Shown: piece by piece, positions 7,698 through 15,282 of the stretch
How the letters are laid out: the number at the start of each line of letters is the position of its first letter
How positions within the stretch are numbered: position 1 is the first letter of the stretch
Source: Chloroflexota bacterium
GTDB taxonomy: Bacteria; Chloroflexota; Dehalococcoidia; Lucifugimonadales; Australimonadaceae
Length of the DNA stretch: 41,069 nucleotides
NCBI GenBank assembly: GCA_027618515.1
Contig: JAQCEV010000014.1
Coordinates: 1-41,069, forward strand
Direction of reading: 5' to 3'
The notes under the pieces: model-generated
What the model was told of the DNA's origin: nothing
Seen by the model: the letters and a program-made list of their open reading frames with translations, nothing else
Database searches by the model: none
Translations under genes and position numbers: made by a program

Positions 7698-9353
7698 CTA
7701 CGCCCGCGACACCACTGGAAGCAGCAGGCGCGAGGGGTGCTCGGCGTCGTGGTAGATGGTGTCCGCGCCCTGCTTGAACCACAGGTACTGGTGCGCGAAG
7801 TTGCCATCCGTGAACGTGGAGTCACCGTTGGCGAGTTCTAGGCGCATGCGATGGCCAGCCTTGAACAGGTACGACGCAGGGTGGACTTCGATCTCAAACT
7901 TGTACACGCGCCCTGGCTCTAGCGGCTGGGGGTCGGCGGGGGTGTGGAACGGCCTTGACGGGCTGCTGCGGGCGTCGTCCTTCTGTCGGAGGGACGCCTT
8001 CAGCCAGCCCTTAGTGACGTTGACGAACTCCGGTTGCTCACCCGCCGCTCGCTTGCCCGCATCCAGCGGCAACACATCCGAAATCTTGACGATGAAGTCG
8101 GTGTCAGGCTGGTCAGATGAGGCGTAAAGCTCCAGCGCTAAGCAACCGGTGACCTCCGTGTCGACGGCCAATTCGGGCGTGGTGAACGTGAGCACGCGTG
8201 CCACGGGATCCATGCCGTTGGACGTGCGAGCGACCACGCCAGACGCCCACTGATCGTCGGGGTAGGCGTAGGTGGTCGAGCCACTGGTGGCTGCTGGTGG
8301 ATCGGTCGAGAGCGCGCCATCGTTGAGCGAGGTCATGCTGTTGGTCGGCCCAGCGCTGAGGTAGTAGGACACGGCATCGGCGCTGGCCACCGGCCAGGCA
8401 GGTTCCTCGCGGTAGGCGTTCTCGCCGCGGACGAACAGCTTCACGGGGCTGCCCTCCATGAAGCCGCTGTCGATGCCCTTGAGGTAGTGATCGTAGAAGG
8501 GCAGGAGTTCCTTCTCGTGGAACTCGATGGTGTCGAAAAGGTGGTGAGCCTCGACCGTGTTACGCATGCCTGTGACCACGAGCTTCTTGGGGCCTTTGAC
8601 CTGCTCGTAGCCAAGGATGTTGCCGCGCAGCTGAAGGCCTACTTTGCCCCAGTGACCGATGGACAGCACGGGGATGGTGACCTCGGGCAGCCGCTCGTAG
8701 GCACTGCGCTCCTTCCACCACGCATCGTAGGTGGCGTGGGCCAGCGCCTCGCCAGGCAGGTCCGGCATGGTTCCAGGGCCGTTGGGCCGACCTGCCGGGC
8801 GCATGATGTTGTTGGCACGTACGCCGGCGTACCACGAAGGGAAGAACGGAGCGTAGATGCCGCCGTTATACGCCGAGCCACGGTAGGGATCCACGAAGCC
8901 GTCGTAAGGCGCGATGCACGTGAGGCTAGGCGTGTTCCACCCAGCAACCAGCCACTGGATCATCGCGTAGTAAGACTGCCCGTAGCCGCCCACCTTGCCA
9001 TTGGACCAGGGTTGGCGGGCGATCCACTCGATAACTTCGGTGCAGTCCTCCTGCTCGTCGCGGTCCAGGTAGCCGTAGGTTCCCTCCGACTTGCCTGCGC
9101 CGCGCACGTCCATGCGTACGTAGGCGTACCCGTGCTGGACGTACCACTCGACGGGCCCGGTCTCGCGCCAAAGGAACAGCGGCAGCGAAGGCAGATCGTC
9201 GGTGTCATATTGGTAAGGCGATGCCACGAATAGCGTGGGAAATTCGCCCTCCGCGTCAGGTCGATAGATGCGCAGGCCGATACGCACGCCGTCCCGCATC
9301 GTTACGTAGATGTCCATCTCGTCGTGCATCGCGAAGTTGTCGAGTTGCGTCAT
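7698..9353 (-). CDS. CocE/NonD-family alpha/beta hydrolase
   Basis: Peptidase S15/CocE-type serine hydrolase of 551 aa. The N-terminal alpha/beta-hydrolase domain opens with DGVRIGLRIYRP, has the MDVRGAGKSEG strand, and carries the nucleophile elbow GGYGQSYY with Ser127. The C-terminal 220 residues form the jelly-roll PepX_C domain (LALELYASSDQPDTDFIVKI, later HRMRLELA). Known members cleave acyl esters or X-Pro dipeptides. No signal peptide is visible, so it is probably cytoplasmic. The substrate cannot be read from sequence. It lies 71 nt upstream of prmC and may be unrelated to it. Confidence 0.9.
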   Translation of the reverse strand: MTQLDNFAMHDEMDIYVTMRDGVRIGLRIYRPDAEGEFPTLFVASPYQYDTDDLPSLPLFLWRETGPVEWYVQHGYAYVRMDVRGAGKSEGTYGYLDRDEQEDCTEVIEWIARQPWSNGKVGGYGQSYYAMIQWLVAGWNTPSLTCIAPYDGFVDPYRGSAYNGGIYAPFFPSWYAGVRANNIMRPAGRPNGPGTMPDLPGEALAHATYDAWWKERSAYERLPEVTIPVLSIGHWGKVGLQLRGNILGYEQVKGPKKLVVTGMRNTVEAHHLFDTIEFHEKELLPFYDHYLKGIDSGFMEGSPVKLFVRGENAYREEPAWPVASADAVSYYLSAGPTNSMTSLNDGALSTDPPAATSGSTTYAYPDDQWASGVVARTSNGMDPVARVLTFTTPELAVDTEVTGCLALELYASSDQPDTDFIVKISDVLPLDAGKRAAGEQPEFVNVTKGWLKASLRQKDDARSSPSRPFHTPADPQPLEPGRVYKFEIEVHPASYLFKAGHRMRLELANGDSTFTDGNFAHQYLWFKQGADTIYHDAEHPSRLLLPVVSRA

Positions 9354-9424
9354 GGGGATCCTTACTTACTGAGGGTTGGTTGCTGCCTGGTGCCCTAGGG
9401 TCCGATCGGGGAATGCCAGCAAGT

Positions 9425-10279
9425 CTACGCCGACATTTCCAAGACGAGCACGCGGTCGCGCCTCGTGAGGTCTTGGACGATGCGGATGCTCGCGCCGGGG
9501 ACGACGTCAGCCGCGAAGGCGCTCGCTCGGGCGATCTGGCGTGGGTCCATCTCCATGAGCAGCACGCCGGATGGCTTCAGATAGCGGGGGACATCGACGA
9601 GGAAACGGCGAATGAGGTCGAGGCCATCGTCGCCGCCATCGAGGGCTTCGCGTGGCTCGTACAGGCGCACCTCAGGGTCAAGCGTGGGGATCTCGCCCGA
9701 CTCCACATAGGGCAGGTTGGTGGTGATCATGTCCACGGGCCCCGGCAGCGGCGCCAGCAAGTCGCCTTCGAGAACGTCGACACGCTCGGCAAGCCCAAGA
9801 CGATCAGTGTTACGACGGGCGAGATCGAGCGCCGCTGGATAGAGGTCAGTTGCATAGACGTGGACGCTAGGCAGGTTGGCTGCGATGGCGAGCCCGATGG
9901 CACCGGTGCCACAGCCAACGTCGGCGATGATGAGCGGCGCGGGAAGGCCTGCGGCGATGCGCAAGGCTTCTTCGACCAACGCTTCGGTGTCCGGACGTGG
10001 GATCAGCGCACCGACACCGACCAGCAGGTCGATGTTGTAAAACTCACGGTGGCCGAGCAGATAGGCGGTGGGTTCATGACGCAAGCGACGTTGGATCAAC
10101 TCTTCAGCGCTCTGCGCTTCAGCGTCGGAAGGGGCATCAGCCATTCGAGCGTAGAGCTCGGCCCGGGAGACTTCTAGAGTGGTCATCCAGACGAGATCCG
10201 CCTCGATGCGAGCATCGCCGATACCGCCAACAGCGAATCGGCGCTCCGTCTTGCGCAGGAGTTGGCCGAACGTTGTCAC
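9425..10279 (-). CDS. prmC: Release factor glutamine methyltransferase
   Basis: HemK/PrmC-type SAM methyltransferase of 284 aa that modifies the Gln of the GGQ motif in release factors. The N-terminal helical domain runs to about residue 85, with HEPTAYLLGHREF and PRPDTEALVEEAL. SAM motif I is ADVGCGTGAIGLA. The catalytic motif reads TTNLPYV where the family usually has NPPY. The GTG start at 10279 lies three bases after the prfA stop, a tight operon with its own substrate's gene. Confidence 0.93.
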   Translation of the reverse strand: MTTFGQLLRKTERRFAVGGIGDARIEADLVWMTTLEVSRAELYARMADAPSDAEAQSAEELIQRRLRHEPTAYLLGHREFYNIDLLVGVGALIPRPDTEALVEEALRIAAGLPAPLIIADVGCGTGAIGLAIAANLPSVHVYATDLYPAALDLARRNTDRLGLAERVDVLEGDLLAPLPGPVDMITTNLPYVESGEIPTLDPEVRLYEPREALDGGDDGLDLIRRFLVDVPRYLKPSGVLLMEMDPRQIARASAFAADVVPGASIRIVQDLTRRDRVLVLEMSA

Positions 10280-10282
10280 CCG

Positions 10283-11359
10283 CTACGCGCTGTCGCTCTC
10301 TTCAAGAAGGCGGGCTTGCTCATCTTGCAGCAACGCCTCAACGATGTCGTCTAGGCGTCCCTGCCCATCGAGGATCTCAGGCAATCCGTGAACCGTGAGG
10401 TTGACACGGTGGTCGGTCAGCCGATCCTGGGGGAAGTTGTAAGTGCGCACCTTCTCGGAGCGTTCACCTGTGCCCACCTGCAATTTGCGAGTTGCGGCGG
10501 TCGCTTCGAACTGCTCCCGCAGATGCATCTCGAGCAAGCGCGACCGCAGCACCGTCATCGCTTTGGTCTTGTTCTTGAGCTGGGAGCGCTCATCCTGGCA
10601 CACGGCCATCGTCCCCGTGGGGATATGAACGATCCGGACCGCTGTAGCGACCTTGTTGACGTTCTGGCCGCCAGCGCCACCTGAGTGGAAGATGTCGATA
10701 CGAAGTTCGTTGGCAGGGACTTCGAAGTCCGATTCCTCGGCCTCTGGAAGCACGACGACCGTCGCGGTTGAGGTGTGGATGCGTCCTTGAGTCTCGGTGA
10801 CGGGCACGCGTTGCACGCGATGGACGCCACCCTCATGTTTCATATACCGGAAGGCGTCGGGGCCTACGACTTCGAAGACGACTTCTTTGAACCCGCCTTG
10901 CTCGCTGCCGTTGGAGTCCATGATTTCGACGACTAGACCGTGCCTTTGGGCGTAGCGTGCGTACATCCTGTACAGGTCCGCTGCGAAGAGGCCTGCCTCA
11001 TCGCCCCCGGTTCCCGCCCGGAGTTCGATGATCGCGTTCTTGTTGTCGTTCGGGTCCTTGGGCAGCAGGGCCGAGTGAAGTTCGCCCTCTACCTCTGCGA
11101 TACGCGCGACCAAGCCGGGGATCTCGTCTTTGGCCATGGCGGCCATGTCCGCGTCGTCCTCGCTGGCGAGAGCGCGGGCCTCATCCAACTCCTCCTGAGT
11201 TGCTTTGAGGCGCATGTATGCCTCCACGACGGACTGGAGGCCAGCTCGCTCCTTGGCCAGCTTGCTCAACCGAGCATGATCGCCAGCGATGTCCGGATTC
11301 GCGAGGAGTTCGTCGATCTCCGCGAATCGTAGCGCGAGTTTTTCGAGCTTTTCGAGCAT
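10283..11359 (-). CDS. prfA: Peptide chain release factor 1
   Basis: Class I release factor RF1 of 358 aa, recognising UAA and UAG. The tripeptide anticodon region reads RVPVTETQGRIHTSTATV, the RF1-type PxT motif. The peptidyl-tRNA hydrolysis motif GGQ is at residues 230-232 (SGGAGGQNVNK). Domain order and length are normal. The start is an ATG after a leader of more than 40 nt. It is followed directly by prmC, which methylates the GGQ glutamine. Confidence 0.97.
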   Translation of the reverse strand: MLEKLEKLALRFAEIDELLANPDIAGDHARLSKLAKERAGLQSVVEAYMRLKATQEELDEARALASEDDADMAAMAKDEIPGLVARIAEVEGELHSALLPKDPNDNKNAIIELRAGTGGDEAGLFAADLYRMYARYAQRHGLVVEIMDSNGSEQGGFKEVVFEVVGPDAFRYMKHEGGVHRVQRVPVTETQGRIHTSTATVVVLPEAEESDFEVPANELRIDIFHSGGAGGQNVNKVATAVRIVHIPTGTMAVCQDERSQLKNKTKAMTVLRSRLLEMHLREQFEATAATRKLQVGTGERSEKVRTYNFPQDRLTDHRVNLTVHGLPEILDGQGRLDDIVEALLQDEQARLLEESDSA

Positions 11360-11402
11360 CTGCCGTCCAATCAGTGACCTGTCAAAGACCTATCACAAGG
11401 AA

Positions 11403-11421
11403 GCCCCCGCTTAGCGGAGGC
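11403..11421 (-). terminator. Hairpin upstream of prfA
   Basis: On the minus strand GCCTCCGC and GCGGGGGC form an 8-bp stem (one G-T pair) with a TAA loop, followed by TTCCTTG. It lies about 45 nt upstream of the prfA start and could end an upstream minus-strand transcript or act as a leader hairpin. The rest of 11360-11589 shows no gene. Confidence 0.4.
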
Positions 11422-11589
11422 CGTACCCAAAAGTATAGCACTGGCTAGTCACGACACGGAGAGAGTGGCCAATCCGGCCAGAATGCGGGCAATCGACGCT
11501 GAGACTACTGCCATAGCTCCCAATCGTCGTTGTAGACTTGACGGGATTTTGGCTGCTAAAACGTCTGCTGGTAGAACGGTTGTGTTCGT

Positions 11590-12789
11590 ATGAAAATCGG
11601 TCGTCTCTCATTATTAGGACCCGCTATCGTGCTGTTGATCGTGTTGGTAGCGGCCTGTGCAGGAGGTGGCACGCCCACCGCCGGCCCGCTGCCCCCCACA
11701 CCCACGGCGACCTCGACGCCCACGCTCACTCCCACGTTCACTCCCACGCCAACAGCAACGGCATCGCCGCCAACGGCCACGCCGACGCCAACGCCATCGC
11801 CAACGCCAACTCCAACTCCAGAGCCAACCGCCACGCCAACACCGACTGCCACGCCGACGCCCACACCTACACCATCCATAAGCGACGGCATCGCCATCGG
11901 CGAGAGGGCGATGGTCAAGCTCACTGCTGGGTCATCTCAGTGGTCGGGGGTCATGATTGACCCATCCGGGCGAATCGTGACAACGTCAACCAACCTGGGC
12001 ACCGCCCCGCTAGTGTCGTTCCGCACGTTTGACGGTGCGACCGGTCAGGCTTGGGTTGTCGGCCGCGACGACAATCTTGACCTCGCCGTCCTTGAAGTTC
12101 TGAACCCCGGGCAGCAGTTCGCGTCCGTAGAGGTTTCCTCCGAGGATCCCCCAAACCGCAACGAGAACCTAGTGCTCATGCATTTCAAGGCTGGCGGTGT
12201 TGTTACCCAACAATTCAACTCCGCAGTAGTCGGATCCCGTCAGGACGCGATCACGGGCATCTCCTACTTGCAGCTCCAGGGATTCTCGGTAGGAGACGAA
12301 GACGGTGGGGCCGTCTTCGACGCGCTAGGACGGCTGCGCGGTCTGCGCATGGACTCAGACAGAATGATTAGCATCGGCATCGGTCGGATCGGAGAGGTTT
12401 GGGCGATGGACTCGTTTGCCCTAGCGAGCTCGATGATTCCCCGCCTCCAGGCGGGCGTTTCAATCATCTACGCGACGGCAGGGCAGTGCGTCGATCTTGG
12501 CGCGCCGCCGCCGATCCCTGCGATCTACAAGGGTGACCTTTCCATCGGCGGAGCGCCAGCAGCGATCGGTTTACGCATGTACGCCAGAACAACCAAGACA
12601 TCGACGGGAGAAGAACTTTGGTTCTCCCAGCCGATCACGAACGTCGGACGCTACTTTCTCACGATTAGTATCTGCGACCCGATTTTCGCCAACGGGGTCG
12701 TGGACTTCTGGCTCAACTCCAAGCCATCCCCGACGACAAGCCTCTACACGCCAAGTAGCACGCTCATCAATAATCTGTTTTTCCCCTAA
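11590..12789 (+). CDS. Lipoprotein with Thr/Pro linker and degenerate HtrA-like domain
   Basis: Exported lipoprotein of 399 aa. It has a short basic start, a hydrophobic stretch and a lipobox LVAAC, so Cys23 should be lipidated. Residues about 28-95 are a low-complexity Thr/Pro linker, likely a flexible surface spacer. After it comes a trypsin-like fold: [13 protein letters not shown] and [11 protein letters not shown] match the HtrA strands around the catalytic His and Asp. The His position reads TSTNL, and the Ser loop (GNSGGP in HtrA) reads GDEDGGAV. Only the Asp region is retained, so it is probably a pseudoprotease. The last 100 residues (two Cys) match nothing I recognise. It may bind a ligand or partner outside the cell. 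Confidence 0.8.
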   Translation: MKIGRLSLLGPAIVLLIVLVAACAGGGTPTAGPLPPTPTATSTPTLTPTFTPTPTATASPPTATPTPTPSPTPTPTPEPTATPTPTATPTPTPTPSISDGIAIGERAMVKLTAGSSQWSGVMIDPSGRIVTTSTNLGTAPLVSFRTFDGATGQAWVVGRDDNLDLAVLEVLNPGQQFASVEVSSEDPPNRNENLVLMHFKAGGVVTQQFNSAVVGSRQDAITGISYLQLQGFSVGDEDGGAVFDALGRLRGLRMDSDRMISIGIGRIGEVWAMDSFALASSMIPRLQAGVSIIYATAGQCVDLGAPPPIPAIYKGDLSIGGAPAAIGLRMYARTTKTSTGEELWFSQPITNVGRYFLTISICDPIFANGVVDFWLNSKPSPTTSLYTPSSTLINNLFFP

Positions 12790-12815
12790 CTGGCAGATCC
12801 GCGTAAATCCACGCG

Positions 12816-14063
12816 TTAGTTAGAAAGCGATTCGAGGAGCCCCCCCTGAGGCTCCTCTTTCTGTTCCGCGGTTTCCATGTCACGTACGGTGGCGACACCG
12901 GCCTCTAGCTCTTTGGGGCCCAGGATCACGACCTTACGCGCGCCGACAGAAGAGGCATAGCGCATCTGAGCCTTCATGCTGCGTTCGGGTGCGAGAACCG
13001 CCGTCACGTCGGCTGCGCGCAATTCAGTGGCGATGACAACAGCCTTGGTCTTCGCCTCTGCACCGCTGTACGCGATGACGATAGGCGCTGGCGGCACGAT
13101 GCCTGCCGTCGCCCCCTGCTCGCGTAGGTTCAGGATGAGACGCTCGATGCCCGCCGCGAAGCCGATTCCGGGCGTGGGCTTGCCACCGAGTTGCTCGATC
13201 AGTCCGTCGTAACGACCCCCAGCGCAGACAGCGCTCTGGGAGCCCTCACGGTCGGGGTGCACCTCAAAGACCGTGCGCGTGTAGTAATCAAGCCCGCGCA
13301 CGAGCTTGCTGTCGAGTACGTAGGGGATCTTGAGATCGTCGAGGTAGGCGAGCAGTTCGTCCCAGTGGGCCTGCGCTTCATCGCCGAGGAAGTCGGTGCT
13401 CTTGGGAGCGTCGTTCATGAACGATTCTCGCGCTAGCTCTTTGGAGTCCAGCAGCCGGAGCGGGCTGGTGTCGAAACGACGCCGGTCGTCCTTGCCAAGG
13501 TGGGCGATGTGGGGGCGGAAGTGCTCCTGGAGGGCGTCCATGAAACGGGGCCGATCTACAGCGTCTCCGATGTTGTTGAGAAGCAACTTCATGCCACCGA
13601 GGCCGAGTCGGCGCATGGTGTCCATGGCGAGCTGGATCACCTCTAGGTCTACCGCCGCGTTGGTGTCACCGATGGCCTCCACACCGAACTGGTGGAACTG
13701 CCGGAAGCGACCTGCCTGAGGACGATCGTACCTGAACATGGGGCACAAGTAGAAAAGTCGCACCGGCTGCGCCTGGTTGTGCATGCCGCTCTCAAGGTAC
13801 GCGCGACACACAGCCGCCGTGCCTTCGGGACGCAGCGTGATGTTGGTGCCTCCACGATCGTCGAAGCTGTACATCTCCTTTTGGACGATATCGGTCTCTT
13901 CACCGACCGTGCGCAAAAAGAGGCCTGTCTCTTCGAAGATCGGAGTGTCGATCCGCCGGTAGCCATGGACGTGGGCCGCCTGAGTAACCGTGGCAGCGGT
14001 GAAGCTCCACAGCGGCTGATCTTCGGGAAGGATGTCAGCGGTGCCCCGCGGCGCCTGATACAT
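12816..14063 (-). CDS. hisS: Histidyl-tRNA synthetase
   Basis: Class II aminoacyl-tRNA synthetase of about 415 aa. Motif 2 reads FRYDRPQAGRFRQFHQFG, and motif 3 is GIGFAAGIERL. The histidine-specific blocks LVRGLDYYTRTVFE and AGGRYDGL are intact, followed by a C-terminal anticodon-binding domain. I prefer the ATG at 14063 because GGAG lies 11 nt upstream; a GTG at 14072 would sit only 2 nt from that GGAG. The last codons (EEPQGGLLESLSN) overlap a hairpin that can terminate the convergent lipoprotein gene. A TATAAT box lies about 45 nt upstream. Confidence 0.96.
   Translation of the reverse strand: MYQAPRGTADILPEDQPLWSFTAATVTQAAHVHGYRRIDTPIFEETGLFLRTVGEETDIVQKEMYSFDDRGGTNITLRPEGTAAVCRAYLESGMHNQAQPVRLFYLCPMFRYDRPQAGRFRQFHQFGVEAIGDTNAAVDLEVIQLAMDTMRRLGLGGMKLLLNNIGDAVDRPRFMDALQEHFRPHIAHLGKDDRRRFDTSPLRLLDSKELARESFMNDAPKSTDFLGDEAQAHWDELLAYLDDLKIPYVLDSKLVRGLDYYTRTVFEVHPDREGSQSAVCAGGRYDGLIEQLGGKPTPGIGFAAGIERLILNLREQGATAGIVPPAPIVIAYSGAEAKTKAVVIATELRAADVTAVLAPERSMKAQMRYASSVGARKVVILGPKELEAGVATVRDMETAEQKEEPQGGLLESLSN
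12834..12862 (+). terminator. Plus-strand terminator embedded in the hisS 3' end
   Basis: GAGGAGCC (12834-12841) and GGCTCCTC (12850-12857) form a perfect 8-bp stem with an 8-nt loop, followed by TTTCTGTT on the plus strand. It lies 45 nt past the lipoprotein stop but inside the hisS coding region on the opposite strand. Confidence 0.6.
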
Positions 14064-14107
14064 ATGTGGCACGTCTCCAGTGGATTGATCGGTGGATCGG
14101 AGCGGTC

Positions 14108-14113
14108 ATTATA
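14108..14113 (-). promoter_or_regulatory. Candidate -10 box of hisS
   Basis: Consensus TATAAT on the minus strand, 45 nt before the hisS ATG and after the stop-side of the upstream amidohydrolase. No convincing -35 is seen 16-18 nt further upstream, so the call rests on the -10 box and position. Confidence 0.4.
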
Positions 14114-14143
14114 CGGGCGAGCCTCGCGCGGCCGGGTTTCGGG

Positions 14144-15175
14144 CTACAAGGCGTAGAGCCTCCGCGGATTCGCATCCAGAATCTTTTCGACGAGGGCAGG
14201 CGAAAGGCCACCGTTGTCGCGGAGGTTTGTGAGCGCGCGGAGTTCGGTGGACGTGTCGTTGTGCCCGTAGTCCGTCCCGATCATCAGGTTGTCCTCGCCA
14301 GCGGTTTCAACGATGTAGTCGATGTCGTCCGTCGTCTGCACGGCCACGAAGATGTTGCGCTCCTGCAGCAACTCCCGACCGGCCCACGGGATGCCTTGTC
14401 GGGTGTACCTGACCGACAAGTCGTTCATGGCGTAGGGCAGCCATGAGGCGCTGATCTCCACGAACCCCCAACGGAGGTCAGGAAATTTCTTATGCATGTC
14501 CTTCATGATGATGTCATGAAATGCTCCGACGGCGGGGAGCTTGAAAGTGGAGAAACCGGCGTCCCTCGAGAAGTAATCGAAAAACTCGAATTTGCCTGTA
14601 GCGGCGTGTATGCAGATCGGCAGGTCCAGGCGCTGCGCCTCTTCCCACAGCGGGTAGAGGTACGGATCGCTCAGCCGATGATCGCCCTCTATGCCACGCA
14701 TGAACACACCGCATGCGCCGTGCTCTTTGCCGTAGTTCAATTCCTCGATGGCAATGTCCATGCGAGATGTTGGCACGATCACTGTCCAACGCAGTCGGCC
14801 CTCACTTTGGGCATGGATGTTCCCGACCCAGCGGTTGTATCCGCGAGCTAGCGCCACCTCCACCTCCTGGTGGTAAGCAAGCGGACGGAGGAAAACTGTG
14901 GGATAGAGCACGTGCGTCGTCACTCCCAACTCGTCCATGTGAGCAAGCCGCTTCTTGACGTCCGACGCCTCGCGGGTCTCCAGGTCTGTGTCGAGCCCCA
15001 CGTTCACATCCTTGGCAAACACCCGACCATCAATGAACCAATATTCCCCCGCACGGGTCTTGTGACCTGGCTTGGGCACGAGGATCGCAGGCCGATGGGG
15101 CTGGTCCTCTTCCGGCATGAAATCCCACGTGTACTCGTTCTCCACTACGTGAGCGTCCGCATCGATGATGGCCAT
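14144..15175 (-). CDS. Amidohydrolase_2 family metal-dependent hydrolase or decarboxylase
   Basis: TIM-barrel amidohydrolase_2 (ACMSD-like) protein of about 343 aa. The N-terminal metal site reads DADAHV, close to the DxH form of this family. CIHAAT supplies the next His, and IGTDYGHND holds the late Asp near residue 280. Relatives decarboxylate or hydrolyse aromatic and carboxylated ring compounds; the substrate cannot be deduced. The start is placed at ATG 15175 because GAGGAG lies 5 nt upstream; a longer start at 15223 adds 16 non-conserved residues. A second, distant member of the family is at 34742-35788. Confidence 0.88.
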   Translation of the reverse strand: MAIIDADAHVVENEYTWDFMPEEDQPHRPAILVPKPGHKTRAGEYWFIDGRVFAKDVNVGLDTDLETREASDVKKRLAHMDELGVTTHVLYPTVFLRPLAYHQEVEVALARGYNRWVGNIHAQSEGRLRWTVIVPTSRMDIAIEELNYGKEHGACGVFMRGIEGDHRLSDPYLYPLWEEAQRLDLPICIHAATGKFEFFDYFSRDAGFSTFKLPAVGAFHDIIMKDMHKKFPDLRWGFVEISASWLPYAMNDLSVRYTRQGIPWAGRELLQERNIFVAVQTTDDIDYIVETAGEDNLMIGTDYGHNDTSTELRALTNLRDNGGLSPALVEKILDANPRRLYAL

Positions 15176-15270
15176 AACACCACTCCTCTTCGTATCCCGA
15201 TTCAAGTTGTGTAAGCCGACCATACGTCGAAACCGGCCCCCAATCTAGGGGTGCATGAGATGTCGGCGAC

Positions 15271-15276
15271 TATAAT
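15271..15276 (+). promoter_or_regulatory. -10 box abutting the relA/spoT start
   Basis: TATAAT ends 6 nt before the ATG at 15283, so the expected transcription start coincides with the A of the start codon. No Shine-Dalgarno sequence lies between. This predicts a leaderless mRNA. No good -35 element is visible. Confidence 0.55.
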
Positions 15277-15282
15277 GCGAAA

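Noticed and set aside
8487-9233. Long plus-strand open frame opposite the CocE-type hydrolase
   Set aside because: It lies entirely within a well-supported gene on the other strand, and its translation shows no recognisable motif.
11570-11588. GAAC...GTTC pair before the lipoprotein as a second SOS box
   Set aside because: The half-sites are separated by six bases, not the four required by LexA.
11700-11880. Repetitive stretch considered as a tandem-repeat or CRISPR-like array
   Set aside because: It encodes the Thr/Pro linker of the lipoprotein; no spacers and no regular repeat unit.
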